Shown here piece by piece: positions 36,008 to 42,790 of a DNA stretch of 64,000 nt. Position numbers and translations under genes: made by a program. This DNA is from Allobosea sp. Root483D1 (GTDB lineage Bacteria; Pseudomonadota; Alphaproteobacteria; Rhizobiales; Beijerinckiaceae): the NCBI RefSeq assembly GCF_001429505.1, contig NZ_LMJW01000022.1:1-64000 (forward strand). The letters are read 5' to 3'. The notes beneath the pieces were generated by a model that ran no database searches, was not told the origin of the DNA, and saw only the letters and a list, made by a program, of their open reading frames with translations. The first letter of the stretch is position 1. Each line of letters opens with the position of its first letter.

Positions 36008-37636
36008 ATGAGCGTCGCCATCGACGGGACGACACTGACCGCGGAGCAGGTGGTGCGCGTCGCGCGCGCCGATGGCGGAGCCGGCTTCACTGCTGCGACG
36101 CTGGCGCCGGAGGCGCGCGAGCGCATCGCCGAGGCGCGCGACTATATCGATGCGAACTTCATGAACGACGACGCACCGTTCATGTACTCGTTCAACACCG
36201 GCGTCGGCCTGTTCAAGGACCAGCGCGTGCTGATGTCCGAGATGGCCGATTACCAGCGCAACACTGTCTATGCCCATGCGACCGGCATCGGCGAACCGCT
36301 GGCCGAGGATGCGACCCGCGCGACCATGCTGCTGCGCGCCAATGCCTTCGCCTCGAACTATTCCGGCCCGCGCGTCGAAGTGGTCGAGCGCCTGCTCGCA
36401 TGCCTCAATGCCGGCCTGCACCCGGTGATCCCGTCCAAGGGCTCGGTCGGCGCCTCCGGCGACCTCGCGCCGCTCGCCCATATGTCGGGCGCGATCTGCG
36501 GCTTTCCGGAAGCCGAGATGGTCTACAAGGGCGTGCGCATGCCGGCCCGCGAGGCGCTGCAGCGCGCCGGGCTCTCGACCGAGTTTCCGCTCGCGGCCAA
36601 GGACGCCTCGGCGCTGATCAACGGCTCCACCGTCTCGCTCGCCGTCGGCGTGCTGGCGATGGAGGATGCGCGCCGGCTGCTGAAGCATGCCGACATCGCG
36701 CTCGCGCTCACCCTGGAATGCATCCGCGGCGAGCTCGCCGCCTTCGATCCGCGCGTCCACAAGGCGCGCCCGCATCCCGGCCAGGCGGCGACGGCGCGCA
36801 ACATCCTGCGTATCGCCGGCGACTCCAAGCGCTGCGGCGAGGCGGCAAGGCAGCTCGTCTTCCCGGACGAAGCCCGCGCCCCCGGCAGCAAGGCGCCGCC
36901 GCGCGTGCAGGACGTCTATTCGATCCGCTGCGGCCCGCAGGTCCACGGGCCGGTGCGCGAGGCGATGGAGTTCGTCACCCGGGTGATGACCACCGAGATC
37001 AACTCCGCCACCGACAACCCGCTGATCTGCAAGGACGGCGACGGCTATGTCTGCATCTCGGCCGGCCATTTCCACGGCGCCTATGTCGCGCAGGCCATGG
37101 ACCTGCTCGCCATCGCCGCCACCGATCTCGGCTCGATTTCCGAGCGCCGCCTGGCGCGCCTGATCGACCCGACCATGAGCTACGGCCTGCCGCGCAACCT
37201 GCTGGCGGGCAAGCGCGGGCTCAACACCGGCTACGCCACGGTGCAGTGCTCGATGTCGGCGCTGGTGATGGAGAACCGGCATCTCTCGGCGCCGGGCTCG
37301 GTCGATTCGATCCCCGGCAAGTCGAACGCCGAGGACCACGTCTCGAACTCGACCTGGTGCGCCCGCAAGGCCCGCACGGTGGTCGAGAACGTCGAGCAGA
37401 TCCTCGCCTGCGAGATCCTGATGGCGGCGCAGGCGCTCAGCCTCGTCGACGATCTCGCCAGGGACTATCCGATCGCCAAGGGCAGCCGCGCTGCGCTCGA
37501 TGCGGTGCGCTCGGTCATCGCGCCCGCTCTCCACGGCGACCGCTGGTATGCGACGGAGATCAACCAGGCGCTGGCGCTGCTGCGCTCCGGCGCGATCGTC
37601 GAGGCGGTCGAGCGCGCGGTCGGCGTGCTGGACTGA
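36008..37636 (+). CDS. HAL-type aromatic amino acid ammonia-lyase
   Basis: A 542-residue lyase of the histidine/phenylalanine ammonia-lyase family. The MIO cofactor arises from Ala149-Ser150-Gly151 in GSVGASGDLAPLAH. Tyr60 (APFMYSFNTGVG) and His90 (TVYAHATGIGEPL) match the catalytic Tyr and the His typical of histidine or tyrosine lyases rather than PAL. ALVMENRHLSAPGSVDSIPG retains the Glu that acts in HAL. The protein is some 30 residues longer than ordinary HutH, with an insertion near ARQLVFPDEARAPGSKAPP, and other hut genes are absent. It begins 13 bases after the amidohydrolase, with AGGAGA as RBS. Histidine is the first guess; a modified histidine or other substrate is possible. Confidence 0.85.
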   Translation: MSVAIDGTTLTAEQVVRVARADGGAGFTAATLAPEARERIAEARDYIDANFMNDDAPFMYSFNTGVGLFKDQRVLMSEMADYQRNTVYAHATGIGEPLAEDATRATMLLRANAFASNYSGPRVEVVERLLACLNAGLHPVIPSKGSVGASGDLAPLAHMSGAICGFPEAEMVYKGVRMPAREALQRAGLSTEFPLAAKDASALINGSTVSLAVGVLAMEDARRLLKHADIALALTLECIRGELAAFDPRVHKARPHPGQAATARNILRIAGDSKRCGEAARQLVFPDEARAPGSKAPPRVQDVYSIRCGPQVHGPVREAMEFVTRVMTTEINSATDNPLICKDGDGYVCISAGHFHGAYVAQAMDLLAIAATDLGSISERRLARLIDPTMSYGLPRNLLAGKRGLNTGYATVQCSMSALVMENRHLSAPGSVDSIPGKSNAEDHVSNSTWCARKARTVVENVEQILACEILMAAQALSLVDDLARDYPIAKGSRAALDAVRSVIAPALHGDRWYATEINQALALLRSGAIVEAVERAVGVLD

Positions 37637-37645
37637 CGATGGGAC

Positions 37646-37668
37646 GCGCCCGGCTTCCGGCCGGGCGC
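37646..37668 (+). terminator. Intrinsic terminator after ammonia-lyase
   Basis: GCGCCCGG and CCGGGCGC form an 8-bp perfect stem with a 7-base loop, followed by CGTTCATTTTCG. It lies 9 bases past the lyase stop and separates that operon from the Ada-box promoter that begins 14 bases later. Confidence 0.65.
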
Positions 37669-37681
37669 CGTTCATTTTCGA

Positions 37682-37701
37682 TTTGAAAGCAAGGGCCGGA
37701 G
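37682..37701 (+). promoter_or_regulatory. Putative Ada box 1 (methyltransferase promoter)
   Basis: TTTGAAAGCAAGGGCCGGAG fits the consensus TTYGNNNGCAAGNNNCGGAG found four times in this island. It contains AT-N6-GCAA spacing like the A and B boxes of E. coli Ada sites. CTAGTCT, a possible -10, follows 36 bases from GCAA, and the gene starts 60 bases after the motif. Confidence 0.7.
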
Positions 37702-37761
37702 AGCGATCGGCCGCCCGGATTTTCTAGTCTCGCCCAACACTCAGTTTCGAGGATTGGAACG

Positions 37762-38271
37762 ATGAACGAGATCATCCGCTTTGCCTGGGGGATCAGCGCC
37801 CTCGGCGACTTCCTGGTCGCGATCTCCGACAAGGGGATCGTGGCCGTCGAGTTCAACGCCGACCATGCCGCCATGGAGAATGCGCTGCAGGCCCGCTTTC
37901 CGGACGCCGTTGTGGAGCATAGCCATGACGGGTTGGCTGAGCTCGCGACGACCGTGGCGGGCGTGATCGACGATCCGGCCGCCGCTTGCGATCTGCCGCT
38001 CGACCTGCGCGGCACGGCCTATGAGCTGAAGGTCTGGCAGATGCTCCGCGAGATCCCGCCCGGCCAGACCACGACCTATGGCGCGCTGGCGGCCAGGCTC
38101 GGCACCCGCGATGCGCGTGACGTGACGCAGGCGATCGCCAACAACGCCGTCGCGGTCATCGTTCCCTGCCATCGCGTCATCAAGAAGGACGGCTCGATCT
38201 CGGGCTATCGCTGGGGTGTCGGGCGCAAGCGGGCGCTGCTCGCGCGTGAGCAGGTCTCGCAGGCGCATTGA
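37762..38271 (+). CDS. Methylated-DNA--protein-cysteine methyltransferase
   Basis: A 169-residue suicide alkyltransferase that removes O6-alkyl from guanine. IVPCHRVIKKDGSISGYRWG contains the acceptor Cys (PCHRV), and the helix-turn-helix and arginine finger lie in RGTAYELKVWQMLREIPPGQ to TYGALAARLGTRDARDVTQA. The N-terminal part is short and degenerate as in Ogt-type proteins. Its promoter has the same 20-bp motif as ogt and ada, so it looks inducible by alkylation. Two paralogous cysteine methyltransferase domains follow within 3 kb. Confidence 0.94.
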   Translation: MNEIIRFAWGISALGDFLVAISDKGIVAVEFNADHAAMENALQARFPDAVVEHSHDGLAELATTVAGVIDDPAAACDLPLDLRGTAYELKVWQMLREIPPGQTTTYGALAARLGTRDARDVTQAIANNAVAVIVPCHRVIKKDGSISGYRWGVGRKRALLAREQVSQAH

Positions 38272-38331
38272 CCGGCAGTTGCCGTGCCGCATCAGAGCAA
38301 CGCGGCAACCGACTGGAAACAAAATTGAAAT

Positions 38332-38360
38332 AGCCCCCGGCCGTCAAATTGCCGGGGGCT
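38332..38360. terminator. Bidirectional intrinsic terminator
   Basis: AGCCCCCGGC (38332-38341) and GCCGGGGGCT (38351-38360) form a perfect 10-bp stem with a 9-base loop. It is followed by CTCTT on the plus strand and, on the minus strand, by TATTTCAATTTTG. It lies between the convergent methyltransferase and 2OG-oxygenase genes. Confidence 0.8.
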
Positions 38361-38402
38361 CTCTTATGTCGGTGATCGCATCGAACGGGCCGATGCCTGC
38401 CC

Positions 38403-39149
38403 TCAACGCGCATCGTGGAAGATGATGCCGAGCGTGTGGCGTCTGCCGGAGCGGACACGGCTGACGCCATGGCGCAGGTTGACGCGATAATTCCCTTTCG
38501 AGCCCTGCACCGGCCGGTTGTGGACGGCGAAGGCGACCGCATCGCCCTGGCGCAGCGGCACGACCTCGACGCGGCTCTGCATGCGCGGCCTTTGCTCGGT
38601 CAGGGCGAACTCGCCGCCGGTGAAGTCGCGTCCCGGTTCGGAGAGCAGGATGGCGACCTGGATCGGAAAGGCGAGGTCGCCATAGAGGTCCTGGTGCAGG
38701 CAGTTGAAGTCGCCCGGGACGTATTGCAGTAGCAGCGGCGTCGGCCGCCCCTGGCCGGCCTCGTGGCATTGCCGCAGGAACGCGGCATGAGCATCGGGAT
38801 AGCGTTCGTCGATCCCCATGCGGACGTTCCAGGCATTGGCGACGCCGGCAAGATGCGGATAGAGCGCCGTCCGCAAACCGCCGATCAGGTCGGGAAGCGG
38901 GTACCTGAAATAGCGGTACTCACCCTTGCCGAAGCCGTGCCGCGCCATGACGATATGGCTGCGGAAATGGCTCTCGTCGGGATAGAGCGCAGCGACCCCG
39001 CGACACTCTTCCGGCGTCAGCAACCCGGGTAGGACGGCGCAGCCGAAGCCGTCGAGCTCGCCGGCGAGCGCGGTCCAGTCGTAAGCGGCGACCCGTGCCT
39101 CCGCGGAAGCGTCCGCAGTGGCGCGGGCAAGCGTGACCATTTTGTTCAT
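38403..39149 (-). CDS. 2OG-Fe(II) oxygenase
   Basis: A 248-residue dioxygenase of the COG3826-like group. The iron ligands appear to be His152 and Asp154 (FNCLHQDLYGD) and His227 (YRVNLRHGVS), with Arg236/237 as 2-oxoglutarate contact. It is not AlkB itself but family members sit next to ada or ogt in many proteobacteria. The ATG overlaps the ogt stop as ATGA, so the two are translationally coupled. It is thus a probable alkylation-response enzyme, possibly a demethylase of nucleic acid or protein; the substrate is unknown. Confidence 0.85.
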   Translation of the reverse strand: MNKMVTLARATADASAEARVAAYDWTALAGELDGFGCAVLPGLLTPEECRGVAALYPDESHFRSHIVMARHGFGKGEYRYFRYPLPDLIGGLRTALYPHLAGVANAWNVRMGIDERYPDAHAAFLRQCHEAGQGRPTPLLLQYVPGDFNCLHQDLYGDLAFPIQVAILLSEPGRDFTGGEFALTEQRPRMQSRVEVVPLRQGDAVAFAVHNRPVQGSKGNYRVNLRHGVSRVRSGRRHTLGIIFHDAR

Positions 39150-39700
39150 GCGATGGCTTCCTTCTCGATGAGAGCGCGCTTGCGCTCGAGGCCCCAGCGA
39201 TAGCCGGCGAGGTCGCCGTCGCTGCGGACGACGCGGTGGCAGGGGATGGCCAGGGCGATCGGATTGGCCGCGCAGGCGCTGCCGACGGCGCGCGGATTGG
39301 CGAGCGGGCTGATCCAGAGGGCGAGTTCGCGATAGCTCACCGTCCGTCCGGCCGGGATCGCCCTCAACTTCTCCCAGACGCGGCGCTGGAACGGCGTGCC
39401 GCGCATGTCGAGCGCAAGATCAAGCCCTTCGGCCGGGTTCTCGATGTAGCGGCGCACCTTGGCCAGATCGTCCCTGATCGCGGCCTCGCTGGCGAGCAGC
39501 GTGGCCTGGGGGAAGCGGGCGGCAAGATCCGCCGCCAGTTCCTTGGCGCTGTCGCCGAGCAGGATCGCGCAGATGCCCTTGCCGCTGCGGGCGATCAGCA
39601 CCTGGCCGAGCGCGGACCTGGCGGTTGCGTAGAGAAGGATGTCGAGCGGCTTCGCTTCGCGGGCGGTCCGGAAATTGTCGTTTGTGATCATGAGGTTCAT
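39146..39700 (-). CDS. ogt: Ogt-like methylated-DNA--protein-cysteine methyltransferase
   Basis: A 184-residue protein with the catalytic segment LAIPCHRVVRSDGDLAGYRW and the helix-turn-helix RGTPFQRRVWEKLRAIPAGR. The N-terminal half aligns with the corresponding part of Ada (GQVLIARSGKGICAILLGD). It lacks the Ada zinc domain, so it repairs O6-alkylguanine without regulatory function. AGGGAGC precedes the ATG. The promoter carries putative Ada box 2, 60 bases upstream, the same distance as for the first methyltransferase. Confidence 0.93.
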   Translation of the reverse strand: MNLMITNDNFRTAREAKPLDILLYATARSALGQVLIARSGKGICAILLGDSAKELAADLAARFPQATLLASEAAIRDDLAKVRRYIENPAEGLDLALDMRGTPFQRRVWEKLRAIPAGRTVSYRELALWISPLANPRAVGSACAANPIALAIPCHRVVRSDGDLAGYRWGLERKRALIEKEAIA

Positions 39701-39760
39701 CGTCGTGCTCCCTGTTCGGTCCTCATGATCGAAAACTAGGTGGGGCGGCGGGCTCCCGAA

Positions 39761-39780
39761 CTCCGATCCTTGCGGTCAAA
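39761..39780 (-). promoter_or_regulatory. Putative Ada box 2 (ogt promoter)
   Basis: On the minus strand, TTTGACCGCAAGGATCGGAG, with a possible -10 CTAGTTTT starting 34-35 bases from GCAA. The last 13 bases (GCAAGGATCGGAG) are identical to the copy before ada. Confidence 0.75.
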
Positions 39781-39828
39781 TCGAATGCTGGCCGGCGCGG
39801 CGCAAAACGACGAAGGCCGGATGGGCGT

Positions 39829-40080
39829 TCAGGCGAGCCGCAGGATCGTCGTCTCTGCCAGCAGATAGATCTCGCCGGAGGCGAAGCTGACTTCGATCTC
39901 GCCATTGTCGCGCCTCTCCCAGGCGGCGAAGCCATTCGCGACGAGCTGGCCGATATGGGCCATGACCAGCGCCTTATCGGGATTTTCGCGGGCGAGCGCG
40001 ACCAGCTCACCGATGGCCGCCTGCGTTCCGGGCAAGCGGTTTCGGCTGGCCTTGGCGTCGAACCCGCCGCGCGAAAACAT
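39829..40080 (-). CDS. Hypothetical protein (83 aa) downstream of ada
   Basis: An 83-residue protein beginning MFSRGGFDAKASRNRLPG and ending IYLLAETTILRLA. The RBS AGGGGAAA is well placed before ATG 40080, and the gene follows ada by 16 bases, so it is very likely cotranscribed. No known domain is apparent. The composition is soluble alpha/beta with no membrane segment. It may be a small accessory factor of the adaptive response; nothing in the sequence says how it acts. Confidence 0.75.
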   Translation of the reverse strand: MFSRGGFDAKASRNRLPGTQAAIGELVALARENPDKALVMAHIGQLVANGFAAWERRDNGEIEVSFASGEIYLLAETTILRLA

Positions 40081-40096
40081 GATCGCGGTTTCCCCT

Positions 40097-41200
40097 TCAG
40101 CCGTTGCGCGCTTCCCGGTCGAGCAGGGCCCGCTTGCGCTCGACGCCCCAGGCATAGCCCGAGAGCGCGCCATCGTTGCGGACCACGCGATGGCAGGGGA
40201 TGGCGACGGCGAGCGTGTTCGCCGCGCAGGCCCCTGCGACGGCGCGCACCGAATTCGGCGAGCCGATGCGGCGGGCGATCTCGGAGTAGGATACGCGCCC
40301 GCCGACCGGGATCTCCTGCAGCGCCTGCCAGACGCGGCGCTGGAAGGCGGTGCCGCGCACATCGAGCGGCAGGTCGAGGCCGAGGCCGGGATTTTCGACG
40401 AAGCCGACGACGCGGGCGATCAGTGCCTCGTAGTCCCGGTCGGCGCCGATCAGGCGCGCCTTCGGGAAACGGTCCTGGAGATTGCGCACGAGCGCATCTG
40501 GATCGTCGCCGAGCAGGATCGAGGCGACGCCCTTCCTGCTCGATGCGACCAGGATGGCGCCAAGGACGCTCTGGCCGACCGCGAACTTGATCTCCTCGTC
40601 GGCTCCGCCGTCGCGATATCGTGTCGGCGTCATGCCGAGCATGCCGGTCGACTTCTCGTAGAAGCGGCCGCTCGAATTGAAGCCGGCATCGTAGATCGCC
40701 TCGGTGACGCTGCTGCCGGCGTCGAGACCCTCGCGGACCTTCCTTGCCCGCTCGGCCGCCGCGTAATCCTTCGGCGTCAGGCCAGTCGAGGCCTTGAAGA
40801 GGCGGTGGAAATAGCTCGGACTGCGGCCGATCGCCCCCGCCAGCGCCTCCAGGGAGGGCTCCTCCTCGCTGTCCGCGATGAACCGGCAGGCTCTGGCGAC
40901 CAGGGTCGCGTTCTCGCAGTCGAGCGAAGGGCCGTCCGGATTGCAGCGCCGGCAGGGTCGGAAACCCGTCGCCCGCGCGCTCTCCAGCGTGTCGTGCAGC
41001 GCGACATTCCTGGGGTTGGCTGCGCGCGACGGGCAGGACGGGCGGCAATAGACCCCCGTCGTCGCGACCGAATACCAGAGCTCGCCATCGGCGCTCTTGT
41101 CGCGGGCGACGATGCGCGCCCAGCGCGGATCGTCCGCGACGAGCGGGAGCGGCGGCCTCTGATCCGTTGCGGGCCTTGTCGTGATCGTCATCGTCGTCAT
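40097..41200 (-). CDS. ada: Bifunctional regulator/methylphosphotriester and O6-methylguanine methyltransferase Ada
   Basis: A 367-residue Ada. The N-terminal zinc domain has four Cys in GVYCRPSCPSRAANPRN and FRPCRRCNPDG; its first cysteine takes methyl groups from phosphotriesters, converting Ada to an activator. An AraC helix-turn-helix follows (SLEALAGAIGRSPSYFHRLF), then the C-terminal transferase with VAIPCHRVVRNDGALSGYAW. ATG 41200 with AAGGA upstream is chosen over an earlier in-frame codon because the protein begins at a normal Ada length. Putative Ada box 3 lies 47 bases upstream, implying autoregulation. Confidence 0.95.
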   Translation of the reverse strand: MTTMTITTRPATDQRPPLPLVADDPRWARIVARDKSADGELWYSVATTGVYCRPSCPSRAANPRNVALHDTLESARATGFRPCRRCNPDGPSLDCENATLVARACRFIADSEEEPSLEALAGAIGRSPSYFHRLFKASTGLTPKDYAAAERARKVREGLDAGSSVTEAIYDAGFNSSGRFYEKSTGMLGMTPTRYRDGGADEEIKFAVGQSVLGAILVASSRKGVASILLGDDPDALVRNLQDRFPKARLIGADRDYEALIARVVGFVENPGLGLDLPLDVRGTAFQRRVWQALQEIPVGGRVSYSEIARRIGSPNSVRAVAGACAANTLAVAIPCHRVVRNDGALSGYAWGVERKRALLDREARNG

Positions 41201-41247
41201 CTCGCATCGTCCTTGTTCGACCGTGCCTGCGACCAACGCTCGTCACA

Positions 41248-41267
41248 CTCCGATCCTTGCTGGCGAA
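41248..41267 (-). promoter_or_regulatory. Putative Ada box 3 (ada promoter)
   Basis: On the minus strand, TTCGCCAGCAAGGATCGGAG. Including the preceding bases it reads AAT-N6-GCAA, the exact arrangement of the A box and B box known for E. coli Ada-controlled promoters. The -10 is less clear than at the other three copies. Confidence 0.75.
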
Positions 41268-41363
41268 TTCGATCGCCGGCCACCCGATTTCCGCTCGGCC
41301 GCAACAGGTGAGGGCCCGCGCTGGTAGCGCGAGCCCCTGCCCAGCTCTGGACCCGCCTGCCGA

Positions 41364-41819
41364 TCAGGCGGCCTTGACGAGGCCGAGTTGCGTCATCGCG
41401 GTCAGGCCGTCATCCAGGCCGATCTCCTCGACGATCCTGCCGTGGACCACCTTCAGAACGGTCGTGCCGGTGAAATGCATCGTGCGGCCGGACGCGGCGG
41501 GGAGGGCCTCATAGCCGACCAGGAAATCGTCGAAGGCCGCGCCCGTATGCGTGCCGCCGCCTTCCCATTGGCCGACGACATAGTCGCCTTCGGCGATCAG
41601 ATCGGCGGTGCCCCAGAAATTGAGATCGGGGAACGCGGCGCGGAAGTCGGTCATGAACGCCTTGATGTCGGCATGACCCCGGCGCGGCTCGTGCAGCGAG
41701 TATTTCAGCAGCATGTCGGGCGCCGCGATCTCGTCGACCACAGCGAGATTGACCTCCTTGCCCCAGAACTCGGTGAACCAGCGCACCACCACGGCTTTGT
41801 TGTCGTCTTCCTTGCTCAT
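41364..41819 (-). CDS. SnoaL-like/ester cyclase family protein
   Basis: A 151-residue protein of the NTF2-like SnoaL fold: NKAVVVRWFTEFWGKEVNLA, FMTDFRAAFPDLNFWGTADL, VVGQWEGGGTHTGAAF and FTGTTVLKVVHGRIVEEIG show the family pattern. Such proteins bind small hydrophobic molecules or act as cyclases/hydrolases; no specific substrate is indicated. ATG 41819 with GAGAGGG upstream is preferred to the longer frame, which runs into the promoter. A fourth Ada-box-like motif lies 90 bases upstream, so it may belong to the alkylation response. Confidence 0.8.
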   Translation of the reverse strand: MSKEDDNKAVVVRWFTEFWGKEVNLAVVDEIAAPDMLLKYSLHEPRRGHADIKAFMTDFRAAFPDLNFWGTADLIAEGDYVVGQWEGGGTHTGAAFDDFLVGYEALPAASGRTMHFTGTTVLKVVHGRIVEEIGLDDGLTAMTQLGLVKAA

Positions 41820-41909
41820 TGGAACAGGCCCTCTCATCGATCTCTGGCAGCCATCGAAACCGCTCGATGACCTCGATCGAAAGGCTAGGGAGGCGCCGGT
41901 TCGGCCAAA

Positions 41910-41929
41910 CTCCGTTTCTTGCCGTCGAA
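41910..41929 (-). promoter_or_regulatory. Putative Ada box 4 (SnoaL-like gene promoter)
   Basis: On the minus strand, TTCGACGGCAAGAAACGGAG, the most divergent of the four copies but matching every fixed consensus position. CTAGCCTTTCGATC follows 34-35 bases from GCAA, nearly identical to the CTAGTTTTCGATC found at the same distance in the ogt promoter. Confidence 0.65.
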
Positions 41930-42033
41930 CCGGAAATGCTGTCCGAAGGCGGTTCCTGAGCCTCGAGAGCAGTGCGTTCGCCACTTCGAAACGTCTTGCT
42001 ACGATCATGGCGCGAGCCGTCCGGAGAAGCCGC

Positions 42034-42747
42034 GTGGAAACCTCGCTCTACCCGCCCGTCAAGCGCTTCCTCGAGGAACTCGGCTATGCCGTGAAGGGCG
42101 AAATCGGCCGTTGCGACCTCGTGGGCCTCCGGGAGGACGATCCCACGGTGGTGGTGATCGGCGAGCTGAAGCTGGCGTTCAATCTGGAGCTCATCCTGCA
42201 GGGCGTCGACCGGCTGCGCCTCGGCGATGAGATCTGGCTGGCGGCGCAGCTCTCGGCCAGGGGCAAGGGACGCGAGAGCGATCCGCGCTATCGCGATCTC
42301 TGCCGGCGCCTCGGCTTCGGCCTGCTCGGCGTCACCAGCACCGGCCGCGTCGAGGTGCTGGTCTCGCCGACCGCGCCGACGCCGCGCAAGAACCCGAAGG
42401 CGCGCTCGCGGCTGGTCGACGAGCACCGGCGGCGCAAGGGGGATCCGGCGGCCGGCGGCAGCACGCGCCGGCCGATCATGACCGCCTATCGCCAGCAGGC
42501 GCTCGCCTGCGCGGCGGCGATGAGCGCGGCGCCGCAGCGCCCGCGCGATCTCAAGCCGTCATGCCCGGATGCCCAGAAGATCCTGCACCGCAACGTCTAT
42601 GGCTGGTTCGAGCGCGCCGATCGCGGCGTCTACGGGCTGACCGAGGCCGGCCGCAGCGCGCTGGCGCAATGGCAGATGCCGCCGTCCCCGACACCCGCTG
42701 AACGCGCTGAAGCCGGCTCGCTGGCGCGGACGGGCGCCGTTCTGTAA
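42034..42747 (+). CDS. DUF2161 family protein (PDDEXK-like)
   Basis: A 237-residue protein. The N-terminus (TSLYPPVKRFLEELGYAVKG, CDLVGLREDDPTVVVIGELK) resembles DUF2161, a predicted PD-(D/E)XK phosphodiesterase in which D in CDLV and E-x-K in GELK would form the active site. A GTG start at 42034, with GGAGAA 7 bases before, fits the family N-terminus; an ATG at 42007 in the same frame is possible. The C-terminal part looks like a winged helix (ILHRNVYGWFERADRGVYGL). It is divergent from the SnoaL-like gene but no Ada box faces it. Confidence 0.8.
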   Translation: METSLYPPVKRFLEELGYAVKGEIGRCDLVGLREDDPTVVVIGELKLAFNLELILQGVDRLRLGDEIWLAAQLSARGKGRESDPRYRDLCRRLGFGLLGVTSTGRVEVLVSPTAPTPRKNPKARSRLVDEHRRRKGDPAAGGSTRRPIMTAYRQQALACAAAMSAAPQRPRDLKPSCPDAQKILHRNVYGWFERADRGVYGLTEAGRSALAQWQMPPSPTPAERAEAGSLARTGAVL

Positions 42748-42790
42748 GCGGTATGCTAGGGCAGGGGCAGGGCGCGCGACGCGGCAGACT

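Noticed and set aside
36008..37636. Ergothionase as the function of the HAL-like enzyme
   Set aside because: The acidic residue of the ALVMENRHL segment, changed in ergothionases as I recall them, is kept as Glu here, and no thiourocanate hydratase gene is nearby. The idea is not excluded but the sequence does not support it.
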